Origin: Elymus sibiricus
Taxonomy: Eukaryota > Streptophyta > Magnoliopsida > Poales > Poaceae
Assembly: GCA_039707655.1 (NCBI GenBank)
Contig: CM077671.1
Span: forward strand, 242,583,095 to 242,647,094
Direction of reading: 5' to 3'
DNA: 64,000 nt
The translations under genes were made by a program, and so were the position numbers. Under the pieces are notes generated by a model. The model saw only the letters and a program-made list of their open reading frames with translations, was not told the DNA's origin and did not search any database. Positions 43,943-54,722 of the stretch are shown in pieces; position 1 is the first letter of the stretch; each line of letters starts with the position of its first letter.

Positions 43943-46025
43943 ATGTCTGGATCAGATGACAGTCAAAATAATTTCAGATTGGAGAATGTTGATATGAGCT
44001 CAGGCACTAGTCCTGATGGGAGCTATGATGATGTACCTAGCTCACCAGATCTTCCCAAAGCTGCAACCAGGGCAAGAAGAAAGCTTAACTCTGATGAGGA
44101 GGATGAAGATTTTGTACCTGAGGAGCTACCCAAGAAAGATACAACTACCAAGAGCACTGCTGCTGCTACTTCATCCAAGAAGAAGGCAATAAGGAAGGAG
44201 TATGCCAGCTCAGGGACTGTGAGAGCACCAGAGAGTGCTAGGGCAACAATGACTGTTGAGCCCCCAAAGAAATCCATGCCTAAGAAGGCAGGAGAGAAGA
44301 AGAAGTCCAGGAAGAGGATCATACATGTTGTGGGCAGACCTACCTCCATGTTTGAGGACCCAGAAGCTGATGCTGCTGCTGAGGAGGAGGAAGAGCCAGC
44401 TTCCAAGGCTCCTCCTAAGAAGAAGAAGAAGCTGCTTGCTAATGCTATGACAAGCCAGGCTCCATCCAAGAGCAAGCCAGCTGCACCCAAGAAATCCACT
44501 GCTCCAAAACCCAAGAGGTTTTCCAGAGACATCCCAGCTGCTGCCAAGAACAAGACTTATACTTTCAGAGAAGCTGAGGATGATACACAGTCTGTTTTGA
44601 TGAAGCTAAGACCACACCTTTCCAGAGCATAATGCCAGCCATCCCGTTGCTGAAGACATGAAGACGAGGAAGGACTCGGGACTGAGAGAATGGAGAGCGA
44701 TTGATCCTTACTCTCAGAGGAGAAGGACAGTTGTAGACTACAGGTTCTACACAAAAGAACAGCAAGACTTCTATGAAACAGTTCTGCTTGACAAGAGCCC
44801 TGTAGTGAGTGACATGAGGTATGTGGACTGGAAGCACATCAAGGACAATGGAGATTACTTTCCGAGTGTGCAAGATAACTTCCACTGCATTGGTCTTGAT
44901 GAGTTTGTTGGTAAGGAATTCACTACTTGGAACGAAGAGATGATCGTGCAATTCTACTCCACTCCACATTTCTATGGAGATGGTAGGATTGTATGGATGA
45001 TAGAAGGCACCAGGTATGAATCCACAGTTGAGGAGTGGGCTGCCATCTTAGGAGCTCCACACGTGGAAGACGGTGACCTGGATGTGTACTTTGAGTCCAA
45101 GGCAAATCACAATGCCATGAAGAACATGTACAATGAGATCCCTGCTGCAAACTTGCAATCTCACAAGCTTGGATCCATTTACTTCCTCCAGGCTGGTCTA
45201 CGCACGATCAACACCATCTTGAGGCATACCTTGATGCCTAAGTCTGGAGATGAGAAGATGATAAGAGGCTATTCTATCAACATGCTGCTCCATCTTGATC
45301 AACACACCAGATTCAGAGTGATGGACTTGATAGTTGAAACAGTGAAGAGGACTGCTGCAGACCAGAAGAGATCATGTGGATACGCTCCGTATATTCAAAT
45401 GCTCATCAACTCCAAGCTAGAGAAGCACACGTATGCACTTGATCGACCACATTTGCCACTCTTGCCAGAGCTAGAAGACAATGTTGTGGTGATGGAACCA
45501 GATCATCCCACCTCAGCTATAGCACAGGCACGGGTAGAGGCAACCAGAGACTCTAGTGCTCAGGTGCCAAAGACTCGGAGTGAGCAGATGGATCTTCTCC
45601 TTAGCTCTGTGCTCAGTATGCAGAAGGACATCGGGAACATCTTGAAGAACCATGAGAGCCTCTTGAGGATTGTTGATACCAAGTTTCATATTCTCAACAA
45701 CAAGGTGGATGAGCTCACAGTGACTGTGAATGAGCTCAAGAAGGAAGTTGATGGCGTGCCCAGTCCCCACACTACAGATGATGATGAGGATAGTCCACCT
45801 CTCAGGACAGCCATTCAGTTCAGGACTCAGGCCAGATCCGCTATAGTGCCAGTTCCAGAGACTAGACCTTCTTCATCAGCACCTGCCACAGCTCCTTCAG
45901 CTCCTCCAGCACCTCGAGTTGCTACTCCGACTCCGTCCATGACGTCTGCTGAAGTCTTCGCTGATGCCGTTCTCTCGACTCCTTCATCAGCCACCGGAGG
46001 AGATCAGCCCCAGAAGAGCGCTTAG
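43943..46025 (+). pseudogene. Long ORF of the non-autonomous element (about 690 codons, one frameshift)
   Basis: The two blocks 43943-44632 and 44658-46025 join into one protein if one T of the ttt at 44619-44621 is extra. The N-terminal 220 residues are Lys/Ala/Ser/acidic low complexity with KKKKK and PKKK tracts (nuclear-signal-like). Then comes a folded region (DYRFYTKEQQDFYE, VQFYSTPHFYGDGRIVWMIEGTRYE, AADQKRSCGYAPYIQMLI), a coiled coil (about residues 540-600) and a Pro/Ser/Ala tail. The folded part resembles the putative plant transposon protein family seen with Athila ORF1-type genes. No catalytic motif seen. Function unknown. Confidence 0.65.
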
Positions 46026-46495
46026 CTCTATACCTTTGAACTTTTTGGTAACTTGTTGCCAAAGGGGAGAATATGTATACATCATTAGGGCTTCGAGGGA
46101 GAGAGTGTTGCTTTTTTTTATCGCTTTTCAAAACATTGATATCCTTTGGTTTGTTTGCTTGTGTTAAACTTTGTTGGTGTTTGATCATACACTTGATGTG
46201 TGTTGCTAGTATTTCCTATCCTTGTGATGCTTATGAGATGATCATTCACCTTTGCTTGATTGTGTTGTGCTATGATATTCATTCATATTATTCTCGCACA
46301 CCACCAAGTTGTATGTGACATGAAAGAGTGCCCCATGTACCTAATCGATTGTGCATTTGCATTCAAACGCAAATTCAAAATAATGCACAAATTTAGGGGG
46401 AGCTCTTGCTTATCACATACTTCTCAAAGCGACGATTATATTCATTGATTATATCATATGTCGAAGTTTTGATCTATATGTTGTCATCAATTACC

Positions 46496-46509
46496 AAAAA
46501 GGGGGAGAT
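46496..46509 (+). promoter_or_regulatory. Polypurine tract of the nested element
   Basis: aaaaagggggagat directly before the right LTR copy at 46510. Confidence 0.78.
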
Positions 46510-46847
46510 TGAAAGCACATTTGCTCCCTTGGTGGTTTTGGTAATTAATAACAACATATATATCATTGAACTAATGTTTCCACTAAGTATATTTCAGGAA
46601 AAGTTCAATGATGGGTTAGCAAAAGGATTGTGGAGAGACCCCTAGATGCAAGGAATTGGATTGGCAAAAGCTTCAAGCAAGAGGACTCTACATTTTACTT
46701 TGTGAGAAATCACCTTGAGTCCATAGGAAAGCCAATACTATTAAAAGGGGGTAAGGTACTATTGGTGAACAATATGCTCCACGTGCACAAGTGATAGTCA
46801 CCAAAAACACCCACAAGCTGTTCCACAAAAGTCTGTCCAAGCCTATT
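46510..46847 (+). repeat. Right LTR copy, truncated
   Basis: Matches 42773-43110. Similarity stops at gcctat and is followed at once by protease-leading sequence of the host Gypsy. Confidence 0.75.
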
Positions 46848-47297
46848 ATTCTTTTAAGGATGGAGTACCTAAAAAACTCGGAGATCCTGGAATACCAACT
46901 ATACCTTGCTCCATCAAAAGAAACTATGTCAAAACTGCCTTGTGTGATTTGGGAGCCGGTGTTAGTGTTATGCCTTTCTCCTTATAAAAAAGACTTGATT
47001 TGAATAAACTCACACATACCGTTGCAAATGGCTGACAAATCAACAACCATACCTATCGGTATTTGTGAAGATGTGCTCATTGTTGTTGCAAATGTTACTA
47101 TCTTAACGGACTTTGTTATTCTTGAGATGCCCGAGGACGACAACATGTCGATTATCCTTGGTAGACCCTTTCTGAATACTGCAGGGGCTGTTATTGATTG
47201 CAATAAAAGCAAAGTCACTTTCCATATCAATGGTAATGAGCATACGGTGCACTTTCTGAAGAAACAATTCCATGTGAATGGTATACATGTTATTTAA
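46848..47297 (+). pseudogene. Gypsy aspartic protease fragment
   Basis: Begins mid-frame just after the nested element. CDLGAGVSVMPFSLY carries the D-L-G active site. An extra A near 46986 shifts the frame; reading resumes as QMADKSTTIPIGICEDV.. with IILGRPFLNTAGAVID and ends TAA 47295-47297. About 40 more family-like codons follow to a stop near 47420. No RT, RNaseH or integrase follows, so pol is deleted. Confidence 0.82.
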
Positions 47298-47529
47298 GAA
47301 TCTCCGACCATCACTATTGGAAGTATTCAATTACCTCTTCCTACTGCCGAAAAGAAATATGATATACTTAGTGTTTTACGAAAATTCTTCGGTTTCATGC
47401 TAATCGGAAGTGGTCGTTAATAAGACTTGATCAACCTTATTAATGAATTAATCATTTTTTGAGAGGTATGAAGTCGATGAATCTAGTAAGCACCATTCTC
47501 GGTTCCCACCTTTTATTTTCTGTTTTAGT

Positions 47530-48164
47530 TAGTCAAATAAAATAGAATGCCATGTTTATCCTGTTTTCTGTTTTCTCCGTGCAATAAAAAAAATGACCCA
47601 AAAATAAAAATTCTCAGAATGCCCTGAAAATTTAACACGATTTTTTTCCGAATATTTATGATTTTCTGGTGCAAATAATACCAGAGGGGGGGGTGCACCT
47701 AGTGCCCACAAGACACCAGGGCGCGCTAGCACCCCCAAGCTCGCCCTGGTGGGTTGTGGCCCCCACATGGGCCCCCTCACTTATCTCTTTAGCCCACATC
47801 ATCCCCTACCTCTAGAAAAAAATCACCACATCCACCATTCTCGTGTTCCTGCTCTCAAACCTGCGGATTTCGATATCTTTGCTCGAAGCTCCGTTTCTGA
47901 AACTGTTTGGAGGGATTGCTACTTGGTATGTGACTCCTCCATTGCTCCAATTAGTTTTTGTTTTAGTGGGTTATTTTTAGAGTAATTAGCTACTCTTGGT
48001 GCTACCGTAGATGAGCTTGTATGCCGAATTCTTTGAGTTCTAAGTAGTTTGAATGCTCAATATGGCCTCTATGCATGCTTAGGAGTAGTTGCTAACAATC
48101 TTACAAAGTTTTGTTGATAACTTTTTGTGGACTAATTTTTTTTTAGAATTTTTATAGGAATAAA
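47530..48164 (+). promoter_or_regulatory. Internal U3-like promoter, leader and intron before the ORF1-type gene
   Basis: 47556-47730 aligns by eye with LTR U3 at about 36720-36890 (ctgttttc.., gtgca.., ataaaa.ttctc.gaat..cctgaaa, then the hairpin 47701-47764). A plausible splice donor (ttg/gtatgtg, about 47926) and acceptor (ttttatag, about 48157) lie between it and the ATG. I see no clear TATA box. This looks like an LTR promoter segment reused inside the element to drive the downstream gene. Confidence 0.55.
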
Positions 48165-49184
48165 ATGCAAATCTTTAGGAAGTTCTCCTCCAAGAAAAAT
48201 GCCAAGGGAGTCATTGGGGAATCATCGGACAATGACCTTCACACCCCAAGAAAGGTGGAGGTGCGGCCGTGTGAATGGCCGCATGATGCCTTCATGGAGG
48301 AGGCCGGGTTCCATCAAGAGTTCGCTCAGTTTGTTGCCAACGCTGGGTTGACCGAGTTCCTCGCAGCTAAGTGTGACCAATATCACATCCTTACAAATTC
48401 CTTTGTGTAAGGCTTTTATTATCTAGGGAAAAACAATCCTCCTAAAGTGCAGTTTAATCTTTATGCTGAACCTTACAGAATGTCGCTAACTGACTTCTGC
48501 AACATATGCTTGATCCCTTCTGATGGGGACTTGAGAGAACCTAGGCCATCTGAGTTCTAGGATTTTCTCCTCACTTTAACCGTGGGTGAGGATAGAGGCG
48601 TGTCGAGCGCCACTGCTTCCAGCTTGCTGTTTCCCTTAGTACATTATTTTGCTTTGGTCATCGCTAAGTGTTTAACCACTAGGGAGAAGGTCGGCGCACT
48701 CAATGCCCCTGACCTTGCTATTTTACATCGTGCACTTTATGATGATCACACCTTTAGTATGGGGGCTATTATTGCTCGACGCTTACATCTTAACAAAACT
48801 AAGGGAAAGATACATGGTGGTATTTATGCTACTCGTCTAGCGAGACACTTTAGAGTTCAGTTTCGCCCACATGATTATCTCTTATCCCGAGTTTACCTTG
48901 ATCACAAGTCACTACAGGACCACCAATTCCTTGATGTAACTGATTCTCCCCGTGACATCCATTACAACCTAGTATTCAGCAAGGAAACACGTGATGTTAT
49001 TCTGTTGCCTTCACCTGCTTTGTTTGATTCTATTGCCAGGAACGGATACAGGATCATGCCAGATGACATTACAGCCTACCGGAACAACTTAGCAGCTGCT
49101 GAGGAGGAGCCCCAGGGGTGGGATGCCCAGGTGCCGCCTTCACCTCACTATGACTTGGGACCGGACGGCTACTATGGATGGTGA
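48165..49184 (+). pseudogene. Athila ORF1-type gene with two in-frame stops
   Basis: 340 codons in one frame from ATG 48165, broken by TAA 48408-48410 (likely from CAA) and TAG 48558-48560 (likely from a Glu codon). Conserved-looking blocks: CEWPHDAFMEEAGF, KVQFNLYAEPYRMSLTDFC, DFLLTLTVGEDRGVS, LVHYFALVIAKCL and HGGIYATRLARHF. It recalls the Athila ORF-1 / plant transposon protein family carried after pol in Athila-group elements. No membrane segment or envelope feature seen. Role unknown. It is the best-preserved gene of an element that has lost its polymerase. Confidence 0.68.
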
Positions 49185-51269
49185 TTACCAAGCTAGGCCA
49201 AAAGCCTAAGCTTGGGGGAGTACGTATTTCCACCGACATTACATTCATGTTCACACATTTCGTTCCAATTGTCGGTGTTCATACTTTTTCATTGTAATAT
49301 CCATGCTAGATTTGTTTTCTCGCTTTCTTCTTGTGTGTTTGAATTTTTTTGAGAAAATCCAAAAATATTTCTTACTTCTTTTTAGTTTTTCTTTCTAGCT
49401 TAGTTAAATTGAAGCATCAAAAGAAAACCCAAAAATATTTCTCGCTTCCTCTTTTACTTGTTGGGAGCTTTCCCGTGTAAATAGTTTTTCTCGTTTTTGT
49501 TTTTTCTCTTTAATTTGCTTTCTTCAAGAAAAAACAAAAACTCCAAAAATATTTCAGTGTGTTTCTCTGAAATTCTTTTTCTTTTATTTGAGTCATACGA
49601 AGGAGAATACCACAATGAAATTATTGAGTGGCTCTCATCTGCATTATTGTTTATCTAAAAAGGAGCCCATATTACCTTGTCTTCTCCTCTTGAATAAAAT
49701 GTTGCAGATTCCAGCTTAGTCCATGGCACTCTTGCACTATTATTATTTTCTTATCATTTGATGGTGCAAGTGAAAGGCAATGATGACGATATTTGATGAA
49801 TTGACTGTGGCAGAGAAAAGCGGGTATGAACTCAAATTGTTTTTGTTTTTGTAAATATGTTTAACCTAGTATCCCTTGATTCAGCATATTATGATCGAAC
49901 ATGTTTGCAATGACCATTAGAGATTATAGTTGTTCATGCCATGCTTAAGTAGCTAGGAGTGGATAATGATTTATGTTGGGTGTCAACATGCATTAAAATG
50001 GTTGTGATGAGGTATGATGATATGGTATCCTCCTCTGATTGTTTCAAGTGGCTTGACTTGGCACATGTTCACGCATGTAGTTGAATCAAAACCAACATAG
50101 CCTTCATGATATTTATGTTCATGGTGTCCATATCCTACTCATGCTAGTACTCAATGTTGATTATATGTAATGCATGTTCATGACCGTTTTCGCTTCTCAG
50201 TATAGTTGCTAGCCTTCGCCTGTACTAAGCGGGAATACTGCTTGTGCATCAAAACCCTTAAACCAAGTTATGCTAGATGAGTCCACTATATCTACCTATA
50301 TGCGGTATTACCCTGCCGTTCCAAGTAAATTTGCATGTGGCACCTCTAAAAATTCAAATGAACATCTGTTTTGTGTGCCTGGACCGCTCATGGAGCGACA
50401 GGGGGCGGTCAGTATCTTCCATGCTAAGCGGGTTATTCTCATGATGAGTGTTTATTCACTTGTCCTTACATGAGAGGGGCGGTAATAGGGATTCCTGGTC
50501 CTGAAATTAAAAAATCAAGAATAATTAAACAAAACTCCCCCAGGAATGTTGTTGGTTTGGACGGTACCTGTGGATGCGGCTAGCCGTGGAGTGTGATTGT
50601 TGGTGGAGGGGGAGTAAACCTTTACTTTTACCGCTTGGGAACCGCCGCTAATTTGTTTAGCATGGAAGATATTGATAACTCTTTGTCGTGACGTTGACAG
50701 GAAGGGTGTACCTCCCAAAATTATATTTATCTCTGTTTTAAACTTTGAGCTCTGGCACCGCTGCAAATCCATGCTTCCCTCTGCGAAGGGACTGTCTATT
50801 TACTTTTATGTTGAGTCATCACCTTCTCAAATAAGCGCCAGACCTGAGAGCGCTATTGTCATCCTCATGCATTGTGTATAGTTGATGTTGGGTGCAGCAT
50901 GACTGGATCTTTTCTACCATGAATTACAATGTTTAGTCGCTGCTTGAACTTTGGAGGTGATCTGCATTTATGTTTTGCGGTCTCAGAAAGGGCTAGCGAG
51001 ATACCACTATTGTCATATTGTATCATGATTGTTTTGACAAAGTGTTGGCGTTTGAGATATCTTATTATTGCTCGCTAGTTGCTTATGTTATTGATCTGAG
51101 TTAATATAATTTCTAAGAGTTATTGTTGACATGGTTAGTGATAATCTTTGATGAAAACCTGGGTGCTACTTAAGCATATATGTGTAAACAAGGATAAAAG
51201 AGTTCATAAAAGTTTTTCTTTATCACTTTCAGTTTGTCAACTGAATTGCTTGAGGACAAGCAAAGGTTT
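49185..51269 (+). other. Non-coding 3' region of the Fatima-like Gypsy
   Basis: A polypurine-like copy (aagcttgggggag, 49208-49220) lies right after the ORF stop. A/T-rich repeats with aaaaatatttc units follow (49340-49580). The shared 3' module (50230-50830) includes the hairpin ttccctctgcgaaggg at 50775-50790. No gene seen. Confidence 0.68.
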
Positions 51270-51283
51270 AAGCTTGGGGGAGT
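51270..51283 (+). promoter_or_regulatory. Polypurine tract
   Basis: aagcttgggggagt immediately before the 3' LTR start at 51284. Confidence 0.88.
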
Positions 51284-52698
51284 TGATACATCTCCAACGT
51301 ATCTACTTTTCCTCACCCTTTTGCCCTTGTTTTGGACTCTAATTTGCATGATTTGAATGAAACTAACCCGGATTGACGCTGTTTTCAGCAGAACTACCAT
51401 GGTGTTGTTTTTGTGCAGAAACAAAAGTTCTCGGAACGAAACAAAACATTTTGGAGAATTATTTCAGAATATATAAGAATTATTGGAGCCAAAATCCACC
51501 GAAGAGGGGGGCCAGGGTGAGCATTACCCACCAGGGCGCGCCAGGCCCCCTGGGCGTGCCCTAGTGGGTTGTGCCCACCTCGTGGCCCCACTGACCCTAA
51601 TTTCGCCACTATAAATTCCTATTTTCGGAGAAAAAATAGGAGAGAAAGTTTCATCGCGTTTTACGATACGGAGCCGCCGCCACCTCCTGTTCTTCATCGG
51701 GAGGCCAGATCTGGAGCCCGTTTGGGGCTCCGGAGAGGGGAATCTTCGGTCTTCGTCATCATCAACCTTTCTCCATCGCCAATTCCATGATGCTGCCCAT
51801 CGGGAGTGAGTAATTCCTTCGTAGGCTTGCTGGTCGGTGAGGAGTTGGATGAGATTCATCATGTAATCGAGTTAGTTTTGTTAGGGCTTGATCCCTAGTA
51901 TCCATTATGTTCTGAGATTGATGTTGCTATGACTTTGCTATGCCTAATGCTTGTCACTAGGGCCCGAGTGCCATGATTTCAGATCCGAACCGTTTATGTT
52001 ATCACCTCTCTATCCATGTTCTTGATCCGATCTTGCCTAGTCATATGCACCTACTACGTGTTATGATCCGTCAACCCCATAGTGACAATATTTGGGATAC
52101 TTCACGATGATGACCGTAGTTTGAGGAGTTCATGTATTCACCGTGTGTTAATGCTTTGTTCCGGTTCTCTATTAAAAGGAGGCCTTAATATCCCTTAGTT
52201 TCCTTATGGACCCCGCTGCCACGGGAGGGTAGGACAAAAGAAGTCATGCAAGTTCTTTTCCATAAGCACGTATGACTATTTACGGAATACATGCCTACAT
52301 TACATTGATGAACTAGAGCTAGTTCTGTGTCTCCCTAGGTTATGACTATTATATGACGAATATCATCCAACGAGTTACCGACCCAGTGCCCACGATCTCT
52401 CCATTTATTTTTCATGCTAAGTTACTATTGTTTCTGCTGCTGCTGTTCCAACTGCTACAAAACTATTGCTACTACTGTTACCGCTACTGTTACTGTCACT
52501 ACTGCTATCAAACTATCATATTACTGTGCTACTGATCACTTTGCTATAGATATTTAATCTCCAGGTGTGGTTGAATTGACAACTCAACTGCTAATACTCT
52601 CAAGTATTCTTTGGCTCCCCTTGTGTCGAATCTATAAATTTGGGTTGAATACTCTACCCTCGAAAACTGTTGCGATCCCCTATACTTGTGGGTTATCA
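51284..52698 (+). repeat. 3' LTR (1,415 bp)
   Basis: TGATACATCT to ..GGGTTATCA, followed by gggtc. The first bases carry a G-to-A change relative to the 5' copy. Confidence 0.94.
51517..51617 (+). promoter_or_regulatory. LTR promoter: hairpin plus TATA
   Basis: Hairpin 51517-51578, with one core pair now G-T (gggcgcgcc against gggcgtgcc). TATAAATT at 51610-51617, 31 bp on. Confidence 0.74.
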
Positions 52699-54722
52699 GG
52701 GTCCAACACAATTGCAGAAAAATCTTCTTGAGATATATGGCATGCCATTTCCATACATGAGAGTTTTCTATGGGAAGCAAATGGCACTTGACAATGTCTA
52801 TGGTAAGTGGATTGATTCTTTCCAGTTGTTGTATACTTTCAAGGCAGAAGTGGAGAAGGCATCTCCTGGCAGTGTAGTAAGCATTGACAAACACACTGTA
52901 GAGTACAAAAAAAGGGAAAACTCGACACAAAGAGTGCTTTAGGAAAGTGTTTGTTTCATTCAAAGCATGTTGCAGGGTTTTTTGAATGGTTGTAGGCCTT
53001 ATCTTGCAGTAAGTGCCACTGCATTGGCATATTTAGAGGACAACTTGTTAGTGCATGTGTTGTGGATGATTGCAACTGGATCTTCCCAATTGCATATGGA
53101 GTTCTTGAAATTGAAAATATGGAGAGCTGGACTTGATTTTTCCAAAATTTAAGACAGCTTATAGGACACCCACAAGGTCTTGTTATCCACATAGATGCAT
53201 GCAAAGGACTAGAGACTGTAGTGGAAGCTGTGCTCCAGGTCGAGCACAGAGAATGCATGAGGCATTTGGCAGCAAATTTCTCAAAGAAGTACAAAGGGAA
53301 ATTCTTTGATGAAAATTTATGGCCATGTTCATTGACATATCATAAAGAAACACAACTACCATCTTTGGCAGTTGCACACCAAGGCTTGTGTCAAGGATTA
53401 CTTAGATGTGCATCACACTAAGTTATGGGCAAGGTCACTGTTCAATGAAATTTGCAAAGTAGATTATGTTAACAGCAATCTAACTGAGTCCTTCAATTCA
53501 AAAATTAAGAGGTGGAAGGGTATACACATTATGGACTTGCTTGAAAAAATAAGACAGTTTATAATGGAAAATTTTGACCTCAGACAGCAGATTGCAGCTG
53601 CAACATTCATTGGGCACATCATAATCCCCAAGGTCATGAAAATGCTTCATGCAAAATCTAAGGACCTTGATATGGAGATAGTGAAAAGAAGCACATATGA
53701 GGCAGAGATCACTACAGTTGACAGCGAAAAGAGAGAGTGGAGATATCCAGTTAATTTGGAAGCAAGGGACTGTAGTTGTAGAAAGTGGCAGATTACTGGA
53801 CAACCTTGCATACATGCTTTGTATTTTATTACGTCAATGGAGTGAGATTGATCAGTATGTACATGAGTACTTTTCTGTGGCTAAGTTCAATGCTAGTTAT
53901 GCTGAAAATTTGCCTGCAATGGAGGACAACCAACAGCGGGATGTAGTGGATCCAGAGTTTAAACCGTCTGCTCCATTGCAAAATAGGCCCCATGGTAGAC
54001 CTAGGAAGACAAGAATTACTGCAAAATCTAAGGGGAAAGTACATGGAGGTAGGAGGAAGAAATGTGATAGGTGTGGGAGACTGGGGCATGGTGGCAGTCA
54101 CTGCAAAGAGTCTATTGACCCTACTTTTGGGGAAGAATAATATTGGGGGGCTGAAAATGCAACAAACGATCCTTTAGCTACAACAGATGCAACAGATGCT
54201 GCTATAGATCCTGAAAATGCTACAGATTCTCCTGTAGAAAATCTTGAAAATGCTACAGCTTCTCCTATATTAGTTCCTAAAATTGATGTAAGCCCCATCA
54301 AGTGATGCACCAATAGTTTCCAGTGCAGCAAGGTGCATTTTTTGCTTCATTTTTCCTATGCTTCTTGTTAAATTAGTATTCATTGTTTGTTAACTTGCAT
54401 GTCCTATTTGAATTGTAGCCCAAGAAAGAACTATAAAAGGCAAGCTAGGAGAGGAATGTCACCAGCCAAGAATAAGCTCAAGTGTGCACGAGATCATACT
54501 ATAGGATCTGTAAATGGAAGCAACCAGCTCAGCAAAAATGTGAGCAAAAATTTCACCACCAGGAGGAGTGCAAGGCTCTCATCTAACCCTGCTTACAACA
54601 CCAGGAGCAAGAAAATGAAAGAGCTGTGTTCTGATCTGTGGTCATTTTGTGTTCCTCTTGTGTTGTATAAACTATGTAAAACTGCTATCTTAAGTGTGGT
54701 TGGTGAACTTATGTACAAATGA
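52699..54722 (+). pseudogene. MULE transposase, catalytic and C-terminal segment
   Basis: Resumes in frame as PTQLQKNLLEIYG.. after the Gypsy. The catalytic domain (52980-53500) is worn: the position expected for the first Asp reads AVSATAL, and frameshifts occur near 53150 and 53350. Better preserved are SNLTESFNSKIKRWKG, the SWIM zinc finger DCSCRKWQITGQPCIHA (about 53770-53820) and, after another frameshift, a CCHC knuckle CDRCGRLGHGGSHC (54064-54105). A basic C-terminal exon (about 54418-54722) follows a likely intron (about 54331-54417). Together this is the MuDR/FAR-type order: transposase, SWIM, knuckle. Inactive. Confidence 0.85.

Larger units (their letters stand above)
42773..46847 (+). 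mobile_element. Non-autonomous LTR element with one long non-pol ORF
   Basis: 338 bp at 42773-43110 recur at 46510-46847 (tgaaagcacatttg..). The right copy follows a polypurine tract (aaaaagggggaga). Between them are a leader rich in TCGGTG palindromes, a probable intron and one long ORF, but no gag, RT or integrase. No 5-bp duplication is visible (ccatg left, ttctt right) and the right LTR seems truncated at 46847, so its right end was lost in the deletion that removed the host gag. Superfamily uncertain; the polypurine tract style suggests Copia (SIRE-like). Confidence 0.68.
41073..52698 (+). mobile_element. Athila-group Gypsy without RT/integrase (Fatima-like), with nested insertion
   Basis: 11,626 bp with LTRs of exactly 1,415 bp each. 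Flanks are gggtg (41068-41072) and gggtc (52699-52703). The transposase frame across the join requires gggtc (Val-Gly-Pro), so the left copy has one mutation. Internal order: tRNA-Asp PBS, gag start, nested LTR element (42773-46847), protease, U3-like promoter cassette, Athila ORF1-type gene, non-coding 3' region, polypurine tract. RT, RNaseH and integrase are missing. LTR sequence resembles Fatima as I recall it. Confidence 0.88.
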
